DNA from: Kappaphycus alvarezii
Lineage: Eukaryota; Rhodophyta; Florideophyceae; Gigartinales; Solieriaceae
Reading direction: 5' to 3'
Length of the DNA: 64,000 nucleotides
Assembly (NCBI GenBank): GCA_002205965.3
Contig: NADL03000659.1
Span: 744,001-808,000, forward strand
Shown here: piece after piece, positions 13,001 to 26,189 of the stretch
Position numbering within the stretch: the first letter of the stretch is position 1
Layout of the letters: each line of letters opens with the position of its first letter
Notes under the pieces: model-generated
The model's input: only the letters and a program-made list of their open reading frames with translations
The model's database searches: none
What the model was told of the DNA's origin: nothing
Program-made: the position numbers and the translations under genes

Positions 13001-15880
13001 CAGGATTATTAAAGTAAACCTCTCTTTGTTTTTCTATCTGTTCCAGAAAGCAGTAGAGTAGAGGATACTGTAGAGGACGTGAATAAATTCCCTTTTTGAC
13101 ATTAATGGATGATATATAGCCCAGAGTGATCACTTAGAACCAGAACTGATTGAACTTACCGATACAAAAATTGAGAAGTACATTATTAGTAGTCTAGCGG
13201 CCCCTTTGGGGGACCAACGTAATTAGATGCATCTTTGCTTCTTCTCTTAACTATTTGTGGTACATATTTGGGGTGAAAACGACGATAGCAGCTTGGCCTC
13301 AACTTTTTGATCAGAAAGAAATATTTACAACATGAATGAGATATACTTAACCGTAAATCACCTATAGGTAGCCGTTAATACAACTAGGCCAAACTTCGCA
13401 GAGAGATATTGTACAAAAGAGACATGGGGCGGATTTTGGAGTGGTTTCAAGTTGGAAGATTGTACTATGGATGGGTCGTCTTTTGATATCAGGTGATGTG
13501 AAGATGGAACATTTTGTAGCTTTTTATGCCGGACGTAAAGCAACATTAGATCCACCGGATTATTCCCGCGATATAAATGGACGGGGAAGTATCGCCGGCA
13601 CCTCGGCAAATTCTCAAGGGAACTTCGCGTTTAAAATTGAGAAATTTCTAACCTTGGCTTTTTGTGCGTTAAATTGATTCCTCATATTCTGGTCGGATGA
13701 TTAATTGATCAGGCTTGATACCAATTTATCCGGCAGTGATAACGCTCCCAATGCGCTTTACTTCATTTGTTCGGTTATTTCGTGCGTCATTTTTTTGATT
13801 CTTCTAACGCATCCGATGCCTGAGATGACTTCGTCACTGAAAAATACTTTTTCCTTTCCTCCAAGACTCTGAATCACTTCTGCTTTGCATTAAAAACTCT
13901 TAGGGTTGACGGTCACCTTACGGTCAAGTTAGACCAAAAATTCCTAAGACAGGTTAACAGCGACGCCCTATATCGTTGAGAGTGACTCTTTCGCCTGACA
14001 TTTTAAAAATCGTATTGTGGCGTGACTTGTACGATTTGAATAGAGCAGGTGTCACCCAGTTGTAACAATCTCTTGAAAATATGTTTATCCTAATTGAGAC
14101 GGAAGATCGTCGTTGCTACCGAATCGAAAGGCTGATAATTAGATGTTTCTCAGCATGTTCGGTTCGGATTTGCCTATCTTCAGTCATAATCTAATATATA
14201 TATTAATTGATGGATCTACTCGAAAGATTAATAACAGAAGGTCTCTTTGACTCATAATTGAAATTTCTGCGATCTGAGTTACCTTCAGAATTAAAAGAAA
14301 ACAGGACGGGAGCGAATTGAACAAACAAGTGAGCTTCATTAAAATTGGTCCCTACTTGTTGAAATATGCATCAATCTATAGGCGTTCCAGCTTCCATATG
14401 TATGTTTTCTGGTAAAAAGGAATTCCCTCGCCATTTTGATCAAGGAAGAAAAAAGCCAAATCAGGTAGAACACTTACTTTTTATGACGTATCTAATCTTT
14501 CCTTATTATTTTTGGATTTCGATATGAAGTCCTGGTCGCCACAACCCCAGGGATCATTGGAAAAAGCACTTCTATTTTCATTTATCAAACATTTTATAAG
14601 GATTTAGTAGATGACCGGTCGATTCGGAGTGCTTTTATCCATACCTATTCGCTATGGTGCTTATCAGGGGCCAAAATTTATAGTCAAACTGCGTTGCACA
14701 GACAGTAGAGAGATTTTAGCAACTTGACACACTGTTTATATCTTAGATCAAATTATTGGACTGGATTCACGATATATTCATCTCTTACATGCAGTTTCGA
14801 CGAGTAGAGATAATCTGGACGGTTTTTAGAAGTCCTTAAAACAAAGCCAAATATTATACCTTCTTTGAGCAGTAAAGGAACAACCTGAGGTTGTATACTA
14901 GACGTTGAGTGTACCTTTAAATGTTCAATTTTATCATATTGACCTCTGATCACATATACGTCCTTGTACTTTATCTTAAAATTAATTGATTATTATATTT
15001 CCATCATAAACCAGCCAAGTGGTGCATGCTTACCCGAACATATTTCTTTAAAAATGACTTTGAATTTACCGCATTCCAAAAGGCTCCTAATTTATGGTTT
15101 CAATGCTTCATTCATTTTCTCACACCCGGCTCTTTCGTCGTCTCATTTGAGTATCACTTTGACCAATATTAAATCACACCTTGGTAATTGAGCTGGTGTC
15201 TGCAACTTTCAAGTTGCGTCAGAGAAAAATTTCTTTACTTGGGAAAAAAACTAAAGGACTGAATGACACAAACTTATAGAGTCATGAGAGATATAAACAA
15301 GATTGCGTGTTTAATCAATATTACCCACCTCAAACGACCGCAGCTACTCTTTAATTCGTATTTAAAGTTGATTCCCTTTCCCAAACTAAAACTTAATATC
15401 CTGTTTGGTGACTGTAGTCCACACAGGGTGGGAAAGCTTGGTAGATTTTCCTCTAAATACGCGATATGGCCATCTGTGGTTTGATTTCTTTACGGGCTTT
15501 TTCAGCATTTCAAACACGCCGATAAAGAGTAAGGTGTAGTTAAAGGGTATCTTCGGGTTCCTGAAGTTGGGTAATCTCTTGAAGGACCAAATTTGAGCTT
15601 ACTAAACCTTTAAGACCCGCAGTGTCTTTCATGGTTTCAAGAATGGAAGCTAAAGCGATATTTCATTAAGTTATAGGTTTATTTTGCATTACAGGTCACA
15701 CAATGTTGTGAGGAAGGTAGAGTATTTTTGCTGCTCACAAACTCCGTTTCAATGCGTTAAAAATTATATTTATTAATAAAAATATCAAATTCACGTCAAA
15801 ATCTGTTTAATATAACCTCATTTTTTTTGAAAACCAGACAAATTTGCTAAATCCGAAATCGTCGGAGATCTCAAACCAGA
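10100..15880. other. AT-rich stretch, nothing recognised
   Basis: The longest open frames are the reverse-strand 11083-11355 (basic, no motif) and overlapping frames at 13358-13677. None resembles a known protein to me. The stretch is AT-rich throughout with no clear tandem array. It is best read as degraded intergenic or transposon DNA. Confidence 0.45.
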
Positions 15881-15887
15881 ACAGTAT

Positions 15888-16118
15888 ATGAACTGGTGCT
15901 TACCAAAATCCAAATCATTCCTTGATGCTGAAAACCTTATCAAAGACTTCCGCATACGACCCAATACGGAAGTACTCATCCAAGAGCAGATGGAGGCGGC
16001 CCAGCAACCAGAAAAAAGAGGGATCGCACCGTTGATGTACACTAGTACTTCAAAAAAACGACTGCAGGCAACGAAGCTCGTAGAAAATCTGCGCGGTTCC
16101 AGGGAACATACAGTGTGA
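15888..16118 (+). other. unrecognised ORF upstream of hAT remnant
   Basis: A 76-codon frame with a basic, glutamine-rich middle (VLIQEQMEAAQQPEKRG). It lies 130 bases upstream of the hAT transposase remnant on the same strand, so it may be part of that element's N-terminal region. I see no BED zinc-finger cysteines or histidines to support this. Confidence 0.15.
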
Positions 16119-16243
16119 ATAGTGGCACATCGATATCGCGCTCTCACCTTCGTAAGCACGAGTTTGTATTGATACTGATGCAAAAGAAGATTCATGATTG
16201 ACGGATAACTACAGATTATACTGGAATTATCAAAGGAAGAACA

Positions 16244-17692
16244 AAGTTAACGGCTTATTAACAAACTTGGTACATGGTTTGTAGATGCAGGGCTTCCTTT
16301 TCTGTATGCCGAAAAGCCCGAGTTCCAAAAATTTTTGTCAATGCTCAATGCTGGTTTCACAATCTCTTCCCGTGTTAGAGTAAGCCGAAGGATTAAGGAC
16401 GTGAATATAGCTAAGCGGGTACAAATGAAAGGAATAATCTCTACAGTACCTGGTAAAATCAGTTGAAAAATTAATGCATGATCATCAAAGGTGTACAAGG
16501 GATAAATTGTGATGGCAGCACATTTGATGGTAGATGACTGGAAAATAGAACCTATTCTGTTATATTTATGCTAATTAATGACCATCATCACAGGTTATTA
16601 AACATGTGACCCTTCGTTTGATGGGATAGGGTCATGTGATCTCTGATGTAAATTAAGGGCTATAAAATCAGATAACGCCAGTGATGTCTGCAGAGGTGTA
16701 TGGAAACTTTTCAGCCGACTGGTGAATGATGACAACACAATCACCGTTTATAAAACATTATCATTTGCTCTGTAAAGCTCATTTCACCATGCTTGCTGTT
16801 AAAGAGTGCTTGGGCTTGATTCTTGACGAAGTTTACACCATTCGGGTTCTTATTATTTCTATTCGTGCATCAGTGAAACAACGAGGATTATTCAACAGTA
16901 TTTAATGGGAGCTTGGTGGTAATGCCATTCTTCCGGCTTTGGATGTCGACGAAAGATGTTCATCCACATTTAAAATGGTTAAGGATTCGTTTTACCACTC
17001 TTCTTTTTTCTACGGTTGTGTGCAAAATAATTTCTGCAAGACGCCGTGATTTGTAACTTCAAAAAATCTGCCGTAACTGCTAGTGAATTGCAATCTGGTT
17101 CGATGTACGTAACACTAACCTTGTACGTTAGTGTGTTTTTATTTTAAAAGGAGTCCTGTGCAGCGTGTAATGGATCTGTGCAAGCAGTTTTACCAATTTG
17201 AACAGCGTTTTATCGGAAGTTGGAGTTATATGAAAGACTTTTTTGCACTGATTTAGCTCGCCCGGCCGAGGTGCTTGATCCCCTTTTTGCAAATTATTCA
17301 ATTACAGATTCTGATCTGCTTCGGAGATATGTATAAATTCCGCAGTCCCCGCACTAAATGGATGCAAGTGATGTGGCTTAAGGAACAGACTCACGTTCAG
17401 GGAAGAGGTGCTTAGAAAGTTCATTGCTTGACCAGCTTTAAGATGATAATTTCTTTGATTGCCGATATTTTTATGAAATTAAGGGCTTTTCAAGGTTTTG
17501 TTCTTTTTTAACGTTTTAATTGATCCAATTCAATGTTGGAAAGAAAATGAAGATCGGAATCCTAATATTTCGGTTGCTAAAAATAATTTATCATCTATTC
17601 AGGCCTCATCCTTGGCCATCGAAACTACTTTTTCTCATGCCAATCAAATGCCCTATGAGTCACTTTTACGACTGAATTATGAAGGTGTGTAG
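16244..17692 (+). pseudogene. hAT-superfamily transposase remnant
   Basis: Decayed cut-and-paste transposase with an RNase H-like core and C-terminal dimerisation domain. In order: TWFVDAGLPFLYAEKPEFQKF (16268-16333), the conserved 'lPF..ve...F..f' entry block; HLMVDDWK (near 16521-16545), the position of the first catalytic Asp; AIKSDNASDVCRGVWKLF (16660-16713), the second Asp in the 'tDnA.n....' block; a Cys-His segment FHHACC near 16780; LDVDERCSSTFKMVKDSF (16939-16992), equivalent to 'lDv.tRWnSty.ml' with the Trp replaced by Cys; and, after stops, CWKENEDRNPNISVAKNNL (17532-17591) and SLAIETTFSHA. The last two are the hAT dimerisation region, with the conserved Glu before 'FS' kept. Stops and frame changes are numerous. 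I did not find 8-bp target duplications or terminal inverted repeats. Confidence 0.72.
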
Positions 17693-17699
17693 TCTTCTA

Positions 17700-19590
17700 T
17701 ACTACTTTAGTATTGTAACAGGTCCAAGTCAAGGTTAAATTGGCTTAGAAAGCGCCCACTTTTCTCCAAACTACTTTTTTTGAAGTTACTGTACTGCATT
17801 GCGCAGAAGTAGAGTTGAGGGGACTGAGAGACTTTATTAAGGTGCGTAAGAGGACATTTAGAGCTCTTAATGTTGAAGACTCTCGCGATTTTAAATAAAA
17901 GAGCTCAAAAAGCATAAGAAGATGGCGTTCCACTAAATGACTTTTGACTCAGCGGAAGCAATGGAGTCAGAAATATGATGAACTCAACAGTATAACACGG
18001 CATCTTGAGTTCATTACGACCACGTAGAAGGACATTGCTTCTGTTTATTGGAAATGTTGGTAACTGAAAAGTTATCAGTTTCTGCCCGTTTGGTGTATTC
18101 GTTTGATCTTGTTATGACTTCTTGACCATTCCGATAATTCTGGGATTCTATCCAGTATAAATCTCGTAGTAAATATTCATTTTTTGCTCCACCTAAAAAA
18201 CAGGTCAACACACCAGAAGTTGATCCACTCACTCATTGATGTGTCCACGTTGCATAGATCTCCGGAGTACTTGCCGTATGCTGTACCAAATGGGTTCAAA
18301 ATTGGAGAGAGAAATGTTGTTTTACTGCAAGCTGTTAAATGGTTGGGGTCCTATAGGTGTTTGACGTCCTATAGAAATAAATTTAAAGGATATAACTGGA
18401 CCTACGAAAGTATAACTAATTCAGTCATCAAACTATCCAAAGCCTCAATTAATGGCTCCCAGAGGCAGTATGGCTGGAAGTTCCGCCTTTAGTCTACGAT
18501 TTTTAATTGTTAAGCACTCATATTAGGGACATAATCGTTAATCTGGGCGAAATAGATGCGTTCTATTATCTTTCTGGAATCTTCACTTGTATTGAACTTC
18601 TCTTTTGTCCGCCTTTGAGTAAAGATCTTGGACTTGAGGACCTATAGTCCTACATATGTTGCTATGAGTGTAAAAGTCTACGGGGAGGATATGCGAGGAC
18701 ATTGAGGCCGTATTTTTCCTTCTTTGGTCGGTCTACATCTTCCATGAAGTCGCTTTCTACCCCTAGTAGGTTTGCGGAGCACGTTTTGTGCTTATTAGTG
18801 GGAGAAAGAGATAAATATTTCCAACTTTCGGTTTAAATGTTTTGTTTTCTATCACTTTGTTCAACAAACAGATCAGAGCGTAGGTTTAGATCGCCAGTAA
18901 GGTATGTTCTGTCGAAATTGCATTGAAATTATGGGTGAGCTCCACCCTATAAAATGTGTTTGAAGATTGGTTGCTTACTTTCTAGAGGAATCTACGGCTA
19001 TTCCCCGAAAAAGAACGGGGAGCACCGACGTGCCTCGATCGGATTCAATCGGGGATGATTAATAAGATTATTTCAATATTCTTTCAATTTTTCTGGTGTG
19101 TCAAGTACTAAATCTCCTGTAGACGCTTGATTGCTCTCTTGCAAAGTATATTCATCTTCCACGAACACTGAACGTGGAATATATTGACTCACACAACTTC
19201 ATGACCCAAGAAAGCCATTGAAAATTAGAACTCCATCCTAAAAGATTCAAAGTGACATTTTAGTTTCAGTTCTAATCTTTCATCTCCAATCAATCCATTG
19301 AAAATTATGCAGTAAAACTTCCGGTGGTCGACTGCTTTACAAATGTATTAGTACTACTTCACCACAGTTAGCTGGAAGTGGAAATAATAATCGGTTTATT
19401 TTTATTGATGTACGCGGGTTTACGATATCATCTGAAGTATGAACATTATTGGTTACGGTCTGATACTGCGCATTTTTCAAGAAAAACAGAACATTTTTGA
19501 AAAAAGTTTGAACCTCAATTGCGAAAAATTAATTCTCATGTTCTTTGTTTGAAAAAAATTCTGGAATTTCCAAACTGAACACATGAATTC
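17700..19590. other. intergenic, nothing recognised
   Basis: Includes an open frame of 102 codons at 18184-18492 (+) with no recognisable motif. The rest has only short ORFs. No repeat structure was seen. Confidence 0.4.
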
Positions 19591-19598
19591 AGAAAGCA

Positions 19599-20123
19599 GT
19601 GGATCACTCTCAGCAGAAAGAAACAAATAAATCCTTATTTACCGTTCAAGACAGTCCTATTGCCTCGGGCAGTGGCTTCAAGACACTTAATGTCTTTCTA
19701 TCAATCTTAGCACTCCCAACACTGCTACTCGAGCCCCTCCATACAACATTACATTCCACTCCCGCTGCTAATTGTACTGAAGAAACCTGAGGTACTATAC
19801 TCCGAACACCCCTGGGAGCATCGCACTCCAACTCCCCCTCAAGGAATTGCACTCCAAACCCCACCCTCCGGACACTGCGCTTCGGCCCCCCATACGCAAT
19901 GCATGCCAGCCGCCACCGAAACTGTATTACAGCCTCAAACAATGCCAACTACTCACATACTCTACTATTCTGTCACCCCTCCAAGGCAAAAATAGCCCTG
20001 GTGCGTTTGGCAGAAGCAGTCGAAGAACGGAAGAAAAAATTCCGGAAAGGCTGCATCCGAAAACAATTCGAGAACTCAGATGAAGGAACAGGCAAACAGT
20101 CCCCATTTTTTTATCCCTTTTAA
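19599..20123 (+). other. C-rich patch with overlapping ORFs
   Basis: A stretch unusually rich in C on the plus strand, holding loosely repeated 'gcactccaa' and 'cccc' units (about 19800-19900). Overlapping open frames in two registers follow; one ends in RLAEAVEERKKKFRKGCIRK, a charged helical-looking segment. It might be the degraded gag-like or N-terminal portion of a mobile element. No family can be named. Confidence 0.15.
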
Positions 20124-20129
20124 GATAAT

Positions 20130-22400
20130 GAAGATTCAAATAATATTCGCGAAATGGCGAATTTTCGACGGCCAAGTTTACTAGTATCTGAGATCAGATA
20201 TCTTCCTTTATCTGTGGCAACTAAAATGTTTCCAGGGGACGTAGATCTCAGTTCACACGGAAAGATGAAATATTTATGACTTTGAAAACGTAAAAGCATG
20301 GGGCTGCATGGGATTTCTCGGGAAAATATTGGGTATCAGGGGTTCGAATTTTGAGAGAACATCCTTCAGCTTTATTTTTCTAATATCTGAGAACCTCAAT
20401 GATTGGTGCTTTGGTGAGTCTTGGGGAAGAATGGACAACGGAAAATGTATAAAGTAAGGGAACATGTTAAAAGGCTTTCCGTACTCACAGCATTCGACGT
20501 AAATTGATTTTCAACAATGAAACGGGACAAGTGGAAATATTGAAGAAGGAAAAAATCACTTCAGTAGTAAACACAAGATTTATGGTCTTAAGGTAGATTT
20601 TCTAAATTCTACTGGATTTTGTGATTTATTTCAGTTCTAGATACCCGGGTTCAGCTTCTAAGTTCATATTTTCACCAAATGCTTAATGTTACAGGTAAAT
20701 TGCCGATAGAGGAAACTGGGATGTACACAGAGAATTGAGTAATTGGCTTTACCGATTACAGTGAATTCTGGGCTATCGTTGCGGAACTTTATAAATATCA
20801 ATGGGCTTTTTTTGGGCCGTTCATCTGCATCAAAGACTGCGAAATGGAGAGATTCTCGCGATAATAAGTCGCTTTAACAAACAGTCGCTACTAATCGGAT
20901 AATTGTGGAATTATTATTATAATTATTTTGGGCGTCTTTGTGGGCTGTGGGTTGTGATTTCGACAAATTATCAGTGAGACAATATAATTTATTGCGTGAT
21001 ATTCAGACTGCGCATGATTTAACGAATATCACATTTTGTGGCTCCCGCTTCGTGCAGGGGATCAGTTTCTGTTTAACTGACTCAAAATTCAGCAAATAAG
21101 ATATATTAAAACGCGCAATGACTCCGGTAAAGTATCGAAATAAGCACTGAAAAAGTGTGCACGTACATATAGATATATTGAGCATGTGCATCAACTTTTT
21201 GATGCGAAAACTGTGAAAGATTGATTTGTACTTAGCTTCTTGCAGTGCATCAGACCACGTCTTGGTCTGTAAAATCGTATTGTTTTTTGGAAAATAACTT
21301 AATTTCGTAGGAAAAGTGAGAACCTCTGAAAGATAATATTTTTATTACAGTTTATCCACTATAATTGGAGATTGATTAAATCCGTATTTATTAGAAAACT
21401 GCATATGAGATCTACTGGATTGATTTAACTTATCTAATCGTAAAATATTTGGATAGTTAACAAGCGACCAAGTTATCTTATCGTTAAAGGGCAGGCAGGA
21501 GCAAAGTGCCTAAATGACAAGTAGAACGTATCTTTAAAATCTCGGCACCACAGAGAGCGATCCCACAAAGACATATAGTAGTATTTTTTCTTAGTTTCAG
21601 GTTCAGATTGAGAAGTGTATGTACGACTATGATTCTTACAGAATTTCTCTTTGGTCTGATTAAATCCATACCCAGTTTTGAACTTCTGTAGCACTATGAA
21701 CTCGCTGATCACCTGGCTGGATCGGTTTGAGTTGGAGCTACTATGGCAATTGCACTTATCAATGCCGGGAGGCGTGCTGTACTACGGATGATGGAGGGCT
21801 AAATGCTTCGGGACTAAGTGTAAGGGACTCTAACAGTGAAGCCTTGGTAGAGCGCGAGATCCCCTCTGGGTGAAGGCTCTTGTGAAGTTAAGGCTTCTCT
21901 AACCAAACCAAGAGCGAGGGATTCTAAGAGTGAGGGCTCGGTAGGTAAAGTCTAAAGTGTGAAGTACCCTTGATTTGAAGCCTTTTTTTCTTTTTGATTA
22001 GTCGCGAAATCGTGCAGTGGTACCGAGCTGTCCGCTACTGTTCACAGTACAGGCGAAACCAGCCGCTTGATACCTTATTGATTTTGCTCAGACTCTCCCG
22101 AGAGCACCTCGTACCTACGGCGCATCCAGGTGCATAAGATAGCGCTGAGGAAGGGAATGAAGGAAGCACACTGGGAGTCCTAGAGGGAAGACCGACATTT
22201 TGACTGTTTTCTTTTTTTTTTCCTGTGCTCACCTGAAGCTTACACTTTACCCTTAAAAGGCTTTCCACGTTTTCTATCTCTCTCTCGTCTAGCTACGGCT
22301 TATCACAAACCGTGTTGTGTATTCTTCAAAGCACACAAGATATTACACTTCTTTCGGTTTATCATGTCTCAGTTTGGTTTACATCTGCTGATCTCACGAA
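20130..22400. other. AT-rich stretch, nothing recognised
   Basis: Only short frames on both strands. A fragment at 20280-20420 (+) reading VKAWGCMGFLGK is faintly Tc1-like but too short to call. The region contains no supported gene. Confidence 0.4.
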
Positions 22401-22405
22401 TTGGC

Positions 22406-23048
22406 TCATTCATAAGCCTTAGAAAGACTACAAAACGCACATTTCCTGAAAAGCGTAGTTTCTCCTAGACTGATTTGTAGCCAGGTCTCGCTCCGCCTGA
22501 TACCTGCCAAGGTGTAATATAGTGGGTCTCCCGCAGGTTTGAGAACCTCGAATGTGTGACCAGAATCCATATCGAGGAGCCTCTGTAAGCCTATGGTTAT
22601 GTAGGGATCCATGCTGGAAGAGGAGTGTGCATTGCTTGCCTGGTGCTGAGATGTGTCATACAGAAGATCTGGAGTCCAGCCAGAGATCACTGCAAGTGTT
22701 GCGGATGTCAGTACAGCCTCAAGAGTTGTCGTAGGAAATAGTGGGCACGCAAGTTCGGAGTTTAGTGACGTGAGCTCGCGGCTCACTATCGTACGCATCG
22801 TCCATAAAATGACATCAGAAGCCCAATGAATGGATGTAAGCGATCCTAGCGGAGATATCCTTTACAGGACATTGTAGTGGTAGATCCTCTTTGGTTATAG
22901 AAGATCGAGAACCAGTGGTGAATAAGTAAAGAGGCAAGCAACCTGGGAAAAGCATCTTGACCCTAAACTTTGACCGCGTCTTCAAGCCTTCGGCACCGAC
23001 CTGGCTTATTAAACCCAAGCCGGCTAGCCCAACGCCCACTGAACGCAT
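22406..23048 (-). other. two adjacent unrecognised reverse ORFs
   Basis: Reverse frames 23048-22815 (77 codons) and 22798-22406 (130 codons) lie end to end in different registers, in a patch with less AT bias than its surroundings. They could be one coding region with a frame break near 22810. The second frame contains LLDMDSGHTFEVLKPAGDP and a Ser-rich segment. I recognise no family. A forward frame pair (22957-23167) overlaps them and is equally anonymous. Confidence 0.15.
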
Positions 23049-23049
23049 T

Positions 23050-24060
23050 GAACGCCTTGCTTCCTCGGCAGTTCGTAACCCTTTTGTTTACTTGCTCCTT
23101 TATAGGTTCATTGGCTCTACCAATTGCTGCAGACGAACCATTTAATAGGGTTTTGATCTTACACTAAAAAATTTCGAGACCCTAGTTTCCATTTTCACCC
23201 CGTCACCTTTGATTCTCTTGATGTGCCATCCCGGGATACATTCTGGTTTCTTAAAGGGTATATACCGGGCATTGCGGCTCGCTATCATACCATCGCGGCT
23301 AAAATTCAAACACGCATCTACCAGCGCCTTAAATAGGCGTTACGGTCATCGGCGGCTGTAGCAGTCATCCCTCGGGCTCCACTGCACGTGATCGACATGA
23401 AATATCCAGTTAGGTCTTTACTAAATAGCCGGTCGGCCATTGTACACTTCAGAGAAATTATGAGTGAAAATGAATGTTGTGGTTGAATCCCATATTTTCT
23501 TTGAGTTTGGTTTACGAAAAACATTTTTAGTAACCACAGCAGTCTGGGCAATCCAGCAATGACATCATGTTTGGTCACTACAGTTCTGCACTTCGCAGAG
23601 GCTCGGCTTGACAATACACCGTGTCATTCTTTTAGACCATTTTGGGATCGTTTTCATGTTGACCAATACAAAGCAAAGGCGTGCTGTGTATTTTATTGCC
23701 AAGCAATATTATTTTGGCCCTTCATATGGTTTTAATGCTTTAATTGCTCTGAGTTTTAAAATTCTCGTATAAATTCAGTCGGGGTCATTTATTTCTCCTT
23801 GAGGTGTACAGCACACTTTTCTCCAGAGTATGAAACATTACTCTTTTCCTAACACATTTTGTACTGATAAATCCATTCGTATAACTTGGTTTCAAATTAC
23901 ACCAATAGATTTTGAGTTAGCCCAGATCAGCACCCTGTCGTATACTTTCAAGCGGCATTTTATGTTGCCAGATCTCTGAGTTAAAGGGGCTGAAGGGCTG
24001 CGTCAACTTGTTTCAAGCCAATCAGGAGGAGAGTTGGAAAGTGCAGTACAGGAACATACA
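23050..24060. other. intergenic, nothing recognised
   Basis: Contains a 98-codon reverse frame at 23318-23614 ending in GARGMTATAADDRNAYLRRW, with no identified family, and otherwise AT-rich sequence up to the TACAGTA-type motif at 24067. Confidence 0.3.
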
Positions 24061-24092
24061 TCACTGTACAGTAAATAAAGTATAAAATTGTA

Positions 24093-26172
24093 CAGTGGGG
24101 CCCACGCAGTGCTACTATTCTGTGCCAAAAGTACACAAAACGCACTACTTTGAGTTGCCCAAAATTTGAAGTTGAACCGAACAAATCATCCAATTCACAT
24201 CATAAGCTCAATTATGAGCATTTGACATTTCTTGTTAGAGAATTAACTACGCTTTGCTCGATGGGGGGCTTCCTTCGCCCTCCTCCGATAAATCACAGCA
24301 TCTGAACATCCGCTCTCGACAGCTATCTGCTCGATGCTCTGGAATCGAGAGTGAATATCCGGTTCTGCATGCAGTGGGACAAAAAATCCATCGCCTTCAT
24401 CACTGTTGCATTCACCACTTCTTCTTCTTCGTGTCCCTCGCCTTCGCTCACACATTTGGGTGCATCTTCGACCATGCCTTGAAAAATATCCTTATCGTGT
24501 TCAAGGTTCAACTAAAAGTTAATATCTTTTTCTCCCGTCGCGTTTACACACTCATCGATAAAGTGATAACTTCCAACATTATAAAGGCACAAAGTCTGTT
24601 AAGCAGAGATCATATCCTTAAAACTGTTATTTCCACTGTGCACACATGACATTTTCACTTCCACTGCAGTTATATATGCAGCATAAACTACAGGAAAGAT
24701 ATGGGCTTTCATCCAACATCGCGCAATGGTTGCAAGAGTGATTTTATTCCAGCTAGTAGCGACCAGTTCACATACACCCAGCATATGAGGATCAAAACCA
24801 CCTCATAACCATCCTGCAAACCACGAATTATTCTCCTCGCAGTTAAAGAAAATCTCTTTGCTTTCACTGGTCTCCGAGTCGCTCACAATGGTGCACAGCA
24901 GTAATAGGAGGTATCTGGATTTGAACGCGGCAATTATTACGATGTCAATCGGCTGATGAAGTGCTGTACAGTTGGGGGGCAGAGTTAATATATCTACTTG
25001 ACCTCTCTTATCCGATAGGTCAGTTACGCTTGAGCCACAGTTATCCATCAGTAAGACACAGCGTCTAGAAGTGAACTTTCCAATGAATGGGAGAAACAAT
25101 TCAATGAACCACCGACGAAATGTGGCGGTATCCAACCATGCATACTTTTTTCTAAAGTACGGCACTGGCGGAGATTCCAACCGAAAGCATCTAAGATGTT
25201 TTCTCGTACCAATCGGAGCCTTTGTAAATTTGGCAGAGCCGTCTGCGTTCGTGCATACGTATGCCGTCACCTTGTCCTTTGCTTTCATTGCTCTCGTTCC
25301 ACGCACTAATTTTCGATATTCGAAACAGGCCAAATGAGATCTTCGAGGCAGCAGTTTGTAGAACAGTCCTGTTTAATCGACGATAAAATACAGTCAAGGC
25401 CGTAATCCTTCACTATTTTCCTTATTTGAGTAACATCTGCTGCAAAATGTACTGTAGATGCAAAACAAGCATTTCAACACAATGAACAGAACGCAATAAG
25501 TGACGCCTATCAACTCTTAACACCCAGCTATTCGTGGGGGATGTTTTGCATTTTTTGTTTCTGTGGTTCACAGGCGCAAGTTTGAAGAGGATCGTAGCGA
25601 GTCACGAGTGCTTTCTGTTGGATAATCTAATTGGTTACGAGCATCATAGCTTATTTTGCAGCTTATAGAAAGTTGAGAACATTCTTCTCAATGACCTGAA
25701 ACGGTGACAAATGAATTTTTTTTGATTCAAGTGAGATGTGCTGGTTTTGGCTTTGTTGCAAAAAAGTGCTTGCGCCACGCTTAATCTTTGTGACAGTACG
25801 GTGAGAAATTGAAAATGGCTTCATTAAGGTGGACGCATTATAACCGCTTGACAACAGAAGAGCAATTGCAATTTGGTTGCCGATATTAAGCCTGGATCTT
25901 TTTGTGCGTAAAGTAAACGGTCCTACTGTCATCGTGATGCTTTAGTTTTCTCGGGTAGATAGCAAAAGGCGCCTAGTAACGGTGCAAAGACAACTGTGTG
26001 GTAGTAACTGTAATAGGGACGTTCCTTGAGGAGTGATCTAATCGGAAGCACGGCAGGACCCCATCAATGTTTCCTACCACATCGCTCAAGATGTGCCACG
26101 TGAATACGGGTGGCACTAAATAGAGGACGGCACCTGTTCAAAGTAGCACTATTGCGAGGCCCCCATATACTG
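24093..26172 (-). mobile_element. pogo/Tigger-like DNA transposon
   Basis: A 2.08-kb element bounded by imperfect terminal inverted repeats. The left end begins CAGTGGGGCCCACGCAGTGC. The right end, read on the other strand, begins CAGTATATGGGGGCCTCGCA, and both continue into a shared 'tgctact' block. Each end is flanked by TA (24091-24092 and 26173-26174), the target duplication expected for pogo and Tc1/mariner elements. It encodes a reverse-strand DDE_1 transposase, described separately. The ends are clear and the coding region is only moderately damaged, so this is one of the younger insertions in the window. Confidence 0.8.
24243..25932 (-). pseudogene. pogo/Tigger-like DDE transposase (inactivated)
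   Basis: Transposase of the pogo element, read right to left. The N-terminal part (25932-25663) has a helix-turn-helix-like segment NIGNQIAIALLLSSGYNAST. The catalytic core continues in another frame: D-stop-TGLFYKLLPRRSHLACF (near 25379-25322), where the usual 'NADETGLF' motif has its Glu codon replaced by a stop. Then KAKDKVTAYVCTNADGSAKF, LLMDNCGSSVTDLSDKRG (second catalytic Asp, near 25050) and LTLPPNCTALHQPIDIVII (third Asp in 'P-I-D', near 24960). The C-terminus (24784-24243) is in two registers and ends in an acidic then basic tail. The nonsense codon beside the first catalytic Asp, plus frame changes, mean it cannot make a full enzyme. It lies entirely inside the terminal repeats at 24093 and 26172. 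Confidence 0.8.
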
Positions 26173-26189
26173 TAGGCTTTAGACTGGGC

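Noticed and set aside
20341-20354. ggttcgaatt resembling a tRNA T-loop
   Set aside because: No matching acceptor stem, D-arm or anticodon stem can be built around it. The similar 'attcgaatcc' at 62697 fails the same test.
20280-20420. Tc1-like fragment reading VKAWGCMGFLGK
   Set aside because: It resembles the 'vmvWGc....G' block, but no catalytic motif, helix-turn-helix or terminal repeat is found nearby.
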